From: JACRPH01 sp041665465
GTDB lineage: Archaea > Nanobdellota > Nanobdellia > Woesearchaeales > GW2011-AR9
DNA length: 64,000 nt
Assembly: GCA_041665465.1 (NCBI GenBank)
Contig: JBAYIU010000001.1
Location: 558,001-622,000, forward strand
Reading direction: 5' to 3'
In this document: piece by piece, positions 1-7,406 of the stretch
How positions within the stretch are numbered: position 1 is the stretch's first letter
Layout: each line of letters opens with the position of its first letter
Program-made: the position numbers and the translations under genes
The notes under the pieces: generated by a model
The model's input: the letters and a program-made list of their open reading frames with translations, nothing else
Database searches by the model: none
What the model was told of the DNA's origin: nothing

Positions 1-66
1 ACCAAAAAGGCAATTATCGCTATTTTGCGTATTAATATTCGTCTTTCTGCAGATCTCATGGGATAA
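1..66 (+). CDS. 3' end of an unidentified gene (partial)
   Basis: The first 66 bases read as 21 open codons in the frame beginning at base 1 and close with TAA at 64-66. A short AT-rich gap follows before the convergent gene ending at 95. The tail is hydrophobic and basic. Nothing identifies the product, and so short an open stretch could be chance. Confidence 0.35.
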   Translation, partial: TKKAIIAILRINIRLSADLMG

Positions 67-94
67 AGAAAAATAAGATAAGTTAAAAATCTTC

Positions 95-1087
95 CTATTC
101 TACGATTAAAGTTCCTTCAAGTCCGCGCCAGGAGTCACAGCTACTGCACAAATATTTGTATTTCCCTGCTTTGGAAGGAGTAAACTCCACTAAGGTTATA
201 CCAGAAACAGCAGTCTGAACCCCTAAATCAGGGATAGAGAACACAAAATCTAAATCGGTAGATTTAATAGTAAGTTTGACGTTTTCTCCCACTTTAACAT
301 ATAAAGTGTTAGGGTCAAACATCCACTTTTTAGCTGAGATGGTCAATTCAGTACCATTAGCAGTAGTTACTGGCACAGATGTTTCTGGCTTGGAAGTATT
401 AACTGGGTCTTGGTCCAGGACAATAACGGTATTATTGTTCATCTCAAACCCGCGTGGGAAGAAGAGCTGACCATCTTTAGTAACATAAGATTCAACAAGT
501 TCTCCAGCCACAGATAGAGTAAAACGGTATAGAGTAGATTCTTCGCTACGATCGACTACTTCTGCTACTAAAGGAGCAGGTAAAAGATTGGTATTAACGT
601 AATCTAACATCTTCGTTTCTGCTTCTGTCATGGTTACTTGACCGGGAACAGCTTTTGAGTATAATCCAAATCCGTTAGTAAAAATAGACACTATCACCAA
701 TACAAATAAGATTAAGGCAAACCATTTCCATCCCGAAGACCCAGATTTAGGTTCTTCAGTAACAAAAGATTTGATTTCGGGAGCAACCGGTGAAGGAGTT
801 GGTTCTGGTTTTGGAACTGGTTCTTTAACTTCAACCTTTACTTCTCGATGTTCTCGCATTGGTTCGACTCTGGCCGGTTTAATCTGAACTTCTTCTAAAT
901 CTTCTTTGTGAAGAATCTCTGGTTCCTTTTTCTTAATAGGGATAGAAGTGGGTTTGCTAATCTTAGCAGCAATAGGAGAGGTTTTTTTCTCTTTCTTCTC
1001 TTCCACCTTTAAAACGGGATAATCATCATCAATGATCTCTTCCCCAAAATAAGTATCTTCCAATTCATCTATGTGTTTTTGTTCCAT
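95..1087 (-). CDS. Membrane-anchored cupredoxin-fold protein with degenerate copper site
   Basis: About 330 residues. Residues 1-118 are charged and proline-rich with no secretion signal. One membrane helix lies at about 121-139. Residues 150-215 contain a YVTKDGQLFFP stretch resembling the region that precedes DsbA-like domains in related archaea. Residues 246-330 form a cupredoxin-like domain similar to CuA/nitrosocyanin-type domains. The usual His ligand position is Phe281, Cys314 and Cys317 are only two residues apart (CSSC), and Trp320 and Leu323 stand where His and Met would be. Copper binding is therefore doubtful. The ATG at 1087 is chosen because GGTGAGG lies just upstream and overlaps the alternative GTG three codons earlier. 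A TATA box lies at 1121-1130. Confidence 0.7.
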   Translation of the reverse strand: MEQKHIDELEDTYFGEEIIDDDYPVLKVEEKKEKKTSPIAAKISKPTSIPIKKKEPEILHKEDLEEVQIKPARVEPMREHREVKVEVKEPVPKPEPTPSPVAPEIKSFVTEEPKSGSSGWKWFALILFVLVIVSIFTNGFGLYSKAVPGQVTMTEAETKMLDYVNTNLLPAPLVAEVVDRSEESTLYRFTLSVAGELVESYVTKDGQLFFPRGFEMNNNTVIVLDQDPVNTSKPETSVPVTTANGTELTISAKKWMFDPNTLYVKVGENVKLTIKSTDLDFVFSIPDLGVQTAVSGITLVEFTPSKAGKYKYLCSSCDSWRGLEGTLIVE

Positions 1088-1120
1088 ACTCCTCACCTAA
1101 CCCTTATCTTCAGAATTTGG

Positions 1121-1130
1121 TTTATAAATA
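1121..1130. promoter_or_regulatory. TATA box, possibly bidirectional
   Basis: TTTATAAATA reads as a good TATA element on both strands. On the minus strand it sits about 25 bases before a start site near 1100 for the gene ending at 95. On the plus strand it would start transcription near 1151, at the edge of the structured region 1154-1263. This is inference from spacing only. Confidence 0.5.
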
Positions 1131-1153
1131 TTTAGATAGTTGAAGAGATATAC

Positions 1154-1263
1154 TCAACCGCAATCTTTGCGGTCTCCTAATACTAAACCGTGATAAACAT
1201 CACCTTACCCAAGGTTTAGTATATACTAGAAAAATAGGAAGAACGAAGGAGATTGACCGTTGA
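1154..1263 (+). ncRNA. Candidate structured RNA
   Basis: This non-coding stretch is dense in complementary arms. Hairpin 1 pairs 1157-1163 with 1167-1173 (7 bp, three-base loop). An enclosing helix pairs 1173-1178 with 1247-1252. A 10 bp helix pairs 1180-1189 with 1213-1222. Inside it 1190-1194 pairs with 1199-1203 around an AAAC loop. Bases 1154-1158 can also pair with 1259-1263, but this competes with hairpin 1. A TATA box lies about 25 bases upstream on the plus strand and a T-rich run at 1279-1287 could end the transcript. No known RNA family was recognised; strand and ends are inferred. Confidence 0.45.
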
Positions 1264-1284
1264 TCTTGAGAAAATTACTTATTT

Positions 1285-1971
1285 TTATAACTCAGAGGTA
1301 CAACGTTTAAACTCATAGTTTCTCCATTGATACCCCAGTGCGTTAGTTGTTTGCTTGATGGAAGTAAGAAATCCATTTTTAACGGCGAGCTGTTCTAATT
1401 TCTCAAAACCATCCTTCTGTAAATCTGCATGACAAAGCATTATTCTGCCCGATTTTGATAAATATACTTGTGCTTCTCTAAATAATCGCTGATGATAATT
1501 GAAATGAGGATCAAAAAGAGAATGAAATTTTAAATCGGGTTCTTCAGCTTCGACTATGGGAAGATTCGCGATAATCAAACCATATTCTTTTCTCGGAACA
1601 TTCTCAAACAGATCACTTTGCCACACGGCCACTTTATCTTCCAACCCATTTAGTTTGACATTGTGTTTAGCACATTCTACCGCTGAAGAATAAATATCAA
1701 TGGCATCAACAGCCTTTGCTCCAGCTAATGCTGCTTGAATTGCCTGTATTCCCGTTCCAGTACCGATATCCAAAACGTTCTTATTACCTATGTCTCCAAG
1801 TTGATCGTAAACGGTGTGTGTACTTTCAGAGAAAGGAGACTGCGGAGGAAAAACATACGGAAAGACGTCAATCAATATCCCTTGAAGGTTTACCCGATAT
1901 GTTCCTTCATTTGCCTTGTCTTGAATCATATTTACAAAATTTAAAGAGAGGATTGGTTTTATTGTTATCAT
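1285..1971 (-). CDS. Class I SAM-dependent methyltransferase, HemK/RsmC-like
   Basis: A 228-residue Rossmann-fold methyltransferase. Motif I is VLDIGTGTGIQA, followed by an acidic IDIY strand that would bind the ribose of SAM. Motif IV reads IIANLPI where HemK/PrmC and RsmC-type amino-modifying enzymes have NPPY, so the active-site loop is altered. The PFSESTHTV stretch before motif I resembles the pre-motif loop of small-methylase (MTS) domains. Substrate cannot be assigned; a glutamine or nucleobase nitrogen is likely from the family. It is transcribed divergently from the TrmB-like gene at 2058. Confidence 0.75.
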   Translation of the reverse strand: MITIKPILSLNFVNMIQDKANEGTYRVNLQGILIDVFPYVFPPQSPFSESTHTVYDQLGDIGNKNVLDIGTGTGIQAIQAALAGAKAVDAIDIYSSAVECAKHNVKLNGLEDKVAVWQSDLFENVPRKEYGLIIANLPIVEAEEPDLKFHSLFDPHFNYHQRLFREAQVYLSKSGRIMLCHADLQKDGFEKLEQLAVKNGFLTSIKQTTNALGYQWRNYEFKRCTSEL

Positions 1972-2006
1972 GTAGTGATAAAGTATAAAGAGAGATATAA
2001 GTTTAG

Positions 2007-2026
2007 TTTCTCCTGTTGAGGAGAAA
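2007..2026. promoter_or_regulatory. Perfect inverted repeat, probable operator
   Basis: Seven-base arms TTTCTCC (2007-2013) and GGAGAAA (2020-2026) flank a six-base centre. The site lies just upstream of a TATA-like TAAATATA (2031-2038) for the TrmB-like gene at 2058, in an 86-base divergent gap, so it could control both genes. Confidence 0.5.
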
Positions 2027-2057
2027 GTATTAAATATAAGTTAAATCTCTCATTATT

Positions 2058-2795
2058 ATGAACCAAGAATTAGAAAAACTAGGTCTTTCCAAGAATGAAT
2101 CTTCCATTTATTTGTTTCTGCTAAAGAAAGGATCCACTACTACTGGATCAATCATAAAAGAAACAGGGATTGCAAATTCTAGAGTTTATGAGTCAATCAA
2201 TACCCTCATCAACAAAGGACTAGTAACATACAATATACAAAAGGATGGCAAACACTTCCAAGCGGCTGACCCCAAGAAGTTTTTAGATTTGGAAGAGGAA
2301 CGCCAAGATAAGATCAAACAAATTCTTCCCTCTTTGATTAAGATACAATCCCTTAATCAACCAGAAACCACATCTGCTGTTTACGAAGGATTCGAAGGGT
2401 TTAAAACGGCCTTCAAGAAAATTATTGAAGACTGTCCTGAAGGAGAAACCATTCACATTCTAGGGTTCTCTGAACAGACTTTTGCTACTTCTTCCTTGCG
2501 TACTTTCGTATCAAATATGAATCTTAAAAGTGCTGCCAAGAAACATAAGTTGAAGATTCTTTTGGATCATTCAGCCAAGAAAACGCTTGGCAAAGATCGA
2601 GAGAAAGAAAAATATACAGAAGTTAGATACATGCCAGAGGGATATATCAGTCCTGCAGCTATCGATGTTTTCCAAGATCAAGTGTATATCTTTTTATGGG
2701 AAGAAAAACCGTTTGTGTTTGTGATCAAGAATGAAAAGATTGCTGAAAGCTTCAAACAATATTTTAATTTCTTGTGGAAAATGGCTAAGAATTAA
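2058..2795 (+). CDS. TrmB-family transcriptional regulator
   Basis: A 245-residue protein. The N-terminal winged helix (about 1-75, containing LGLSKNESSIYLFLLKKG and IANSRVYESINTLINKGL) is typical of TrmB. A short linker helix (about 80-100) leads to a C-terminal domain starting near YEGFEGFKTAF, the usual TrmB effector or dimerisation module. Family members bind sugars or other small molecules and repress or activate metabolic genes; the effector here is unknown. The gene is probably leaderless, with TATA at 2031-2038 and a palindrome at 2007-2026. Its stop overlaps the convergent Lrp-like gene by four bases. Confidence 0.85.
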   Translation: MNQELEKLGLSKNESSIYLFLLKKGSTTTGSIIKETGIANSRVYESINTLINKGLVTYNIQKDGKHFQAADPKKFLDLEEERQDKIKQILPSLIKIQSLNQPETTSAVYEGFEGFKTAFKKIIEDCPEGETIHILGFSEQTFATSSLRTFVSNMNLKSAAKKHKLKILLDHSAKKTLGKDREKEKYTEVRYMPEGYISPAAIDVFQDQVYIFLWEEKPFVFVIKNEKIAESFKQYFNFLWKMAKN

Positions 2796-3751
2796 TCAAA
2801 AGGGCCCCAAACCATCAAATATTCTTTATTGATAGTGGAGATATCATAATCAGTATAACTTCCTACAAAACATTCTCTAAAAGAATCCATGATCTTCTTT
2901 AACTCTTCATGATTTTCAAGATGTAACTCCACTAGCAAATCATACTTACCCAGTAATTCAATCGCAAACAGTCCCTTGTTGGTACTTTCAAAGAAATGTA
3001 AAACTTGTTTTCTCAAGGTAGGATTTCTGAGAGAAATATTTATCTGAAAGAAGTTCAAGTTTAGTTTATCAAAACCAATAGAGGTAACGTAAGCAAGAAT
3101 GATTTTATCTCTTTCTAATTTCTGAAGATGATATTTAACAACTTTAGCATCAACGCCAATCTTTTTACTGATTTCTATTAACGGCATCCTAGCTTGATTA
3201 GTGATGACCTTCAATATCTTCTTATCAATCTCGTCAAGAGAATAGTTCCCCAATTCAACAGGATAAGACCAATCCTTACTTTCTGCACCCCCATAAACAA
3301 AACGACTATTCAAACGATGAGTAGTTAAAAAAGTAACGAGATCTTTTTGTTGAACAAATTCCCCGTACTTTTTCATAAAAGCATCATAAAAGGAACTCAT
3401 TTCTGCTGAATTGCTAATCATGACTAAGAGCATACAATCATAATATCCTTCCGTACTAGCTAGATAAGCGACACGATCTTGTTTGTTAAGATAATCAAAT
3501 ATTTCTCTTTCTTTATCAGGAGTAAGATTCCGAAACTTAAGATAATACTTAGTATAATACTTCCCGATTTGGGAGGTGTTAAAAACCGTATAAAATCCTC
3601 GGAGATAACCCTCTTTCAACAAACGATTAATTCTGAAATTCACCGTTTCTTTGCTCTTACGCAGTTTCTTAGCCAGCTTAGAAGCAGGAATTCTAGCATT
3701 TAAGTCTAATTCATACATAATCTTTCGGTCTAATAAGTCTAATTTATCCAT
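2792..3751 (-). CDS. Duplicated Lrp/AsnC-family regulator
   Basis: A 319-residue protein made of two Lrp/AsnC units in tandem. Unit one has an HTH at about 1-55 (LDLLDRKIMYELDLNARIP) and a RAM-like domain. Unit two begins near residue 175 (LDEIDKKILKVITNQARMP) with its own RAM domain. Ordinary Lrp proteins have one unit. AhbA/AhbB-type haem-pathway proteins are also Lrp-like, so a non-regulatory role cannot be fully excluded. The start at 3751 is chosen over an upstream extension because homology begins here. The ATG overlaps the palindrome 3751-3772, suggesting autoregulation. Confidence 0.8.
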   Translation of the reverse strand: MDKLDLLDRKIMYELDLNARIPASKLAKKLRKSKETVNFRINRLLKEGYLRGFYTVFNTSQIGKYYTKYYLKFRNLTPDKEREIFDYLNKQDRVAYLASTEGYYDCMLLVMISNSAEMSSFYDAFMKKYGEFVQQKDLVTFLTTHRLNSRFVYGGAESKDWSYPVELGNYSLDEIDKKILKVITNQARMPLIEISKKIGVDAKVVKYHLQKLERDKIILAYVTSIGFDKLNLNFFQINISLRNPTLRKQVLHFFESTNKGLFAIELLGKYDLLVELHLENHEELKKIMDSFRECFVGSYTDYDISTINKEYLMVWGPFD

Positions 3752-3772
3752 TAGTATTACATTAAATACTAA
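3751..3772. promoter_or_regulatory. Palindromic operator overlapping the Lrp-like start codon
   Basis: TTAGTATT (3751-3758) and AATACTAA (3765-3772) are perfect complementary arms around six bases. The site covers the probable transcription and translation start of the minus-strand Lrp-like gene. An AT-rich TATA-like tract follows at 3772-3786. Lrp proteins often bind such A/T-rich dyads and repress themselves. Confidence 0.55.
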
Positions 3773-3878
3773 TTTAATATTTAAAAGTTTCTTTTTGTGC
3801 AATATTATAGGAGTTATTTTAATTAACTTATTTAGGTTACTACTGCTTAGAAAATACGCCCATATTAAGAGGAATGAA

Positions 3879-4406
3879 ATGACTTTAGACAAGAAATTAA
3901 GATTACTGATAATTGATGATGATGCGCTTCTTCCTGAAGTAGCACATGGCAAAGGTTATGATCAAATCAGTGAACGTTATCCGGGCATCTTTGAAATAGA
4001 AGTATCTCCGAGTTTTAATTCTTCTACGGTACCATCAGAAGAGTTGGCCATTTTCAAAGTGATTAAAGTTAAATATGATCTTATCTTACTGGACTATAAT
4101 TTTTCTGGTCAACCGGATCAAGGGGAAGATATCCTAATGGACATTAGAGAAGCTTTTGAACGTTATATAATCGGAGGAAAAAGAAATTTCTCAGAAGAAC
4201 AACGATTCAGAAATAAAGACACCTATATTATTGGAGTTTCTAATATGTGGAAATCCGATTTAGAATACATAGAAAATATGGGCTGGAGATTAAACGGATA
4301 TACTCCCTCGGGCAAGGCAGAGGAATTATTTGTAGAGATAGACCGATTTTTGCGAGAAAAAACAAAGGAATATACCAAAACAGAGGTTACTCGTGCCAAG
4401 ATATGA
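3879..4406 (+). CDS. Response-regulator receiver-like protein
   Basis: A 175-residue single-domain protein with receiver-domain landmarks. An acidic pocket lies at Asp13-Asp15 after a hydrophobic strand (LRLLIIDDD). Asp72 in LILLDYNFSG is the likely phosphoacceptor, Ser121 follows another strand (YIIGVSN), and Lys146 is near the expected lysine. Two insertions make it longer than the usual 120 residues. There is no output domain. The start at 3879 follows AGAGGA; the frame is open further upstream but that segment has no homology. It overlaps the next gene by 14 bases and heads a three-gene operon. No kinase is in the window. Confidence 0.7.
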   Translation: MTLDKKLRLLIIDDDALLPEVAHGKGYDQISERYPGIFEIEVSPSFNSSTVPSEELAIFKVIKVKYDLILLDYNFSGQPDQGEDILMDIREAFERYIIGGKRNFSEEQRFRNKDTYIIGVSNMWKSDLEYIENMGWRLNGYTPSGKAEELFVEIDRFLREKTKEYTKTEVTRAKI

Positions 4407-5310
4407 TTTCGTTCCAAGAATTGGAAATATTGGTAAAGAAGAACTAACTAGATTAAGGACTATTCCCAGAAATAGCCATGTGAGTTTTATCTTAAAGGAG
4501 TCGCTTTTAGATGTAGATTATGATCCAAGAAAAATAAGACAAACCATACCTTCCTTAAAGAAAGTTTGGATGATTAACTCGTTTATAGATAGAAACCCCT
4601 TTCTGAAAGAAAAATGCGAAGGAACTCTAGTTAGAAGTGAATTCTTATTCCTCCGGTTCTTTGGAGACAGAAAATACTTCTCTGAGAAAAAGGAAGATTA
4701 TCTGAAATATTTAGATGAGAAGATATTTGACAAGCTTCCAGAGAGAGTTATTTACCGGCTCTGCGATTACAATAATAAGGAATTCAGTTTCCTGGGAGAA
4801 AGTTATCAAAGTAGAGGAGCAGCCAGACTATTGGAACAAGAAGAATTATTGAACCTTGATTTAGACGTCATTAAATCATTAACCCGAAAAGGAAAGAAGG
4901 TTGGAGTCCTCATACCCTATGTGATCTTTCCGGAAGAATATTCTAAGTTAAGACAAAGAATTAAAGACCAAGTAGGAGAAATTAAAGTTGGAATGATGCT
5001 CGAAGTTCCGGCTAACTTATTAGAGATTAATAAATACGCAGAGGCTGATTTTTACGTGCTTGGGCCAAGTGACTTAATCAAAAGTATGTACGGAGGAATT
5101 GAACGTGATTCCAATTATTTTGAGAAAGTTAACTTTGAACTGCTTTTTCCGTTAATTGGTTCAGTTTTAAGAGGATTAGATAATTTAGGTCAAAGCAAGA
5201 AGATTTTCTTAGTCAAGAACTTAGTAGGACATAATTTTGGTACATTTAAACACTTAGAAATTATTGATATGTATCTGCCATCACAATTGATAAAAGAGGC
5301 AAGAAGATGA
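4393..5310 (+). CDS. Stand-alone PEP-utilising-enzyme C-terminal TIM-barrel homologue
   Basis: A 305-residue protein resembling the PEP/pyruvate-binding barrel of PEP synthase, PPDK and PTS enzyme I, but without the ATP-grasp and phosphohistidine domains. Matches: TLVRSEFLFL (Arg81), VIYRLCDYNNKEF (Arg122), KVGMMLEVPANLL (Glu204), FYVLGPSDL (Asp227, with Ser226 in place of the usual Asn) and Arg238. The catalytic Cys of the family CGE motif is missing; the aligned stretch reads KNLVGHNFGT. It may therefore bind an enolate-type substrate without the normal protonation step, or be a sensor. GTG start at 4393, with GAGGT just upstream; its end overlaps the next gene in ATGA. Confidence 0.7.
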   Translation: MPRYDFVPRIGNIGKEELTRLRTIPRNSHVSFILKESLLDVDYDPRKIRQTIPSLKKVWMINSFIDRNPFLKEKCEGTLVRSEFLFLRFFGDRKYFSEKKEDYLKYLDEKIFDKLPERVIYRLCDYNNKEFSFLGESYQSRGAARLLEQEELLNLDLDVIKSLTRKGKKVGVLIPYVIFPEEYSKLRQRIKDQVGEIKVGMMLEVPANLLEINKYAEADFYVLGPSDLIKSMYGGIERDSNYFEKVNFELLFPLIGSVLRGLDNLGQSKKIFLVKNLVGHNFGTFKHLEIIDMYLPSQLIKEARR

Positions 5311-6611
5311 AGAAGCGTCTTAACCATTACGAATTAATCAAAGAGAGAGTATTACTAGATCTTATTGAGCAAATAAACAATAAAAAGTCTATGAGAGACA
5401 CCGAGACCATATACGCTAGTCCATACTATTATGGAAACTCAGAGGATGAATCAGTTCCATTAGAACGATTACTGGAGAGAATTAAAGGAGCAGATATTCA
5501 GAACCTCTATGTCCATGTTCCTTTTTGTAAGCAGGAGTGTCATTATTGTACATATCCTAAGATTATAGCTCCAGACCAAGAACAAGTTATCGATTATCTG
5601 AGAGAACTTAAACGGGAAATTTCTCGATACAAATCTCTGTTTAGTTTTTCTGATCTAAAGACCATTCATATTGGGGGAGGAACCCCAAATTTCTTTGATC
5701 ATCAACAACTGGAAGATTTTCTTGGAATGATAACTCGAGAATTCCCAAAAGAAAAACTAGAAGAATTAGATATAGAAGTTTCACCCGTCGGTTTGGATGA
5801 AGAAAAGCTAAAATTAATTTCTAAATATGGTTTCAACAGAATCAGTTTCGGAATACAGACCTTTGAAGACAAAATTAACAGAACTAATGGAAGAGTTGGA
5901 CAAAAAGCAGAAGAAGCTAAAAGGTTAATAAATATTGCTAAGAGATATTTTCCAAACGTTTCAATTGACTTATTAGCCGGACAGAAAGGACAAACTGAAG
6001 CTTCACTAGAAAGAGACTTTGAACAAGCCCTTCGGCTAGACATTAACTCCATCTTTTTGTACCAAATCAGACAGGCCTTTGGGAAGAATGGTATTGAAGA
6101 GATCAAGGCTTTAAATCGTTTCCTGAATTATTTTAGTGAGAAGGGTTATGAGATTCTTTCGCAGAACCACGCTATAAAGAAAAGAAACTCGGACGGATAT
6201 TGTGAACAAAGAGAAGGCAGAGGAAGATTAGAAAATCTCTTGGGTTTAGGTCCGGGAGCCGTTTCCGAGGTAGAGGGACATGTATTTAAGAATCTCTGTC
6301 CCGGCCGATATCTAGTTGAAGAATCAAAGATAGAAGAAGGAAGCATCAAGCTAAGAAAAGTGAGAAACCTTAAAGCCATGTTCTTAGTAAGATCCTTAAG
6401 ATATTTTATCCGACCAGAAATAAATGGAATGTTAATTCAAGACTATGTGGATAAATGGAGTAGCAATCCTTATGATGATTTTGAAGAAGAGATAAAGTTT
6501 ATGCGAGAGAATAATTTAATTGACGTCTCTCCCAAAAAGATTGAAGTCACTTCCAAAGGAATCTTGTTAACCCAATGGATGGATAATTATTTGACCAAAC
6601 ACTACAAGTAA
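5307..6611 (+). CDS. Radical SAM protein, HemN/HemW-like
   Basis: A 434-residue protein. Cys74, Cys78 and Cys81 (VPFCKQECHYC) form the CX3CX2C site for the 4Fe-4S cluster. IHIGGGTPNF is the SAM-binding GGxTP motif. LLGLGPGAVS and a C-terminal winged-helix-like tail (IEVTSKGILLTQW) match HemN/HemW. The family includes coproporphyrinogen dehydrogenase, haem chaperones and radical methyltransferases. No haem gene is nearby, so the substrate is unknown. Its first codon overlaps the previous stop (ATGA), showing co-translation with the receiver and PEP-barrel genes. Confidence 0.85.
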   Translation: MKKRLNHYELIKERVLLDLIEQINNKKSMRDTETIYASPYYYGNSEDESVPLERLLERIKGADIQNLYVHVPFCKQECHYCTYPKIIAPDQEQVIDYLRELKREISRYKSLFSFSDLKTIHIGGGTPNFFDHQQLEDFLGMITREFPKEKLEELDIEVSPVGLDEEKLKLISKYGFNRISFGIQTFEDKINRTNGRVGQKAEEAKRLINIAKRYFPNVSIDLLAGQKGQTEASLERDFEQALRLDINSIFLYQIRQAFGKNGIEEIKALNRFLNYFSEKGYEILSQNHAIKKRNSDGYCEQREGRGRLENLLGLGPGAVSEVEGHVFKNLCPGRYLVEESKIEEGSIKLRKVRNLKAMFLVRSLRYFIRPEINGMLIQDYVDKWSSNPYDDFEEEIKFMRENNLIDVSPKKIEVTSKGILLTQWMDNYLTKHYK

Positions 6612-6626
6612 TCGGAAGGTTTAATT

Positions 6627-7394
6627 TTACCTTTTTTCTATCTTCTCTATCACTCCATCCATAATATACACCACTCTATCCGTATGTTTGACCTTAGCCA
6701 CATCATGAGTAATCAGAATAATAGTCTTCTTCTCTTTCTGATGTAAATCAAGCAACATTTGCATTACTGCTTCTCCCGATTTGGTATCTAAGTTTCCAGT
6801 CGGTTCATCTGCTAAGATAATCTCCGGATCATTGATCAAAGAACGAGCGATAGCTACTCTTTGTTGTTGTCCTCCAGATAATTCATTAGGTCGATGATGC
6901 ATCCTGTCTCCTAAACCCACCATTTCTAACAACTTGGTAGCCCTTATGATTCTGGTTTCTTCGGGAACACCTTGAAACACCATCGGCAGCATGACATTCT
7001 CTAAAGCGGTTAAGGTTTGAATCAAGTTAAACTGCTGAAATACAAAACCAATCTTTCTACCTCGAATTTGGGCTAATTCTGATTCTGAAAGAGTAGATAT
7101 ATCAACATCATCGATAGTAATCCTTCCCTTAGTAGGAACATCTAATAATCCCACTTGGTTCATTAAAGTAGACTTTCCAGATCCAGAAGGACCAAGGATA
7201 GCTACAAATTCCTGTCGATAAATATCCAAGTTAACTCCTTTTAACACGTCCAGAGAAACATCCCCCATATAATAGGTCTTCCACACATCACGCATACGGA
7301 TGATCACTTTATCGGAAGAAGTTTCCTTAGCAGGTTTATCCGAAACTAATTTGATCTCTTGGATTTTATCTTTTTCATTTTTTTTTGATTTCAT
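6627..7394 (-). CDS. MacB/LolD-type ABC transporter ATPase
   Basis: A 255-residue ATP-binding subunit: Walker A LGPSGSGKST, Q-loop VFQQFN, signature LSGGQQQR, Walker B IILADEPTGNLD and switch His in LITHD. The DEPTGNLD form is typical of the MacB/LolD/FtsE subfamily, which powers mechanotransmission or release of substrates rather than classical uptake. About 33 extra charged residues precede the domain. It is the last gene of a five-gene operon, 12 bases after the first permease, with GGTGA ahead of its ATG. Confidence 0.9.
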   Translation of the reverse strand: MKSKKNEKDKIQEIKLVSDKPAKETSSDKVIIRMRDVWKTYYMGDVSLDVLKGVNLDIYRQEFVAILGPSGSGKSTLMNQVGLLDVPTKGRITIDDVDISTLSESELAQIRGRKIGFVFQQFNLIQTLTALENVMLPMVFQGVPEETRIIRATKLLEMVGLGDRMHHRPNELSGGQQQRVAIARSLINDPEIILADEPTGNLDTKSGEAVMQMLLDLHQKEKKTIILITHDVAKVKHTDRVVYIMDGVIEKIEKR

Positions 7395-7406
7395 GAGTAT
7401 TCACCT

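Noticed and set aside
3651..3878. Open frame upstream of the receiver-like gene that would add 76 residues
   Set aside because: The added part is low-complexity, overlaps the divergent Lrp-like gene and its operator, and receiver homology begins at the ATG 3879.
3752..3952. Upstream extension of the Lrp-like protein by 67 residues
   Set aside because: It covers the promoter and operator region and has no Lrp similarity; ATG 3751 starts the first HTH.
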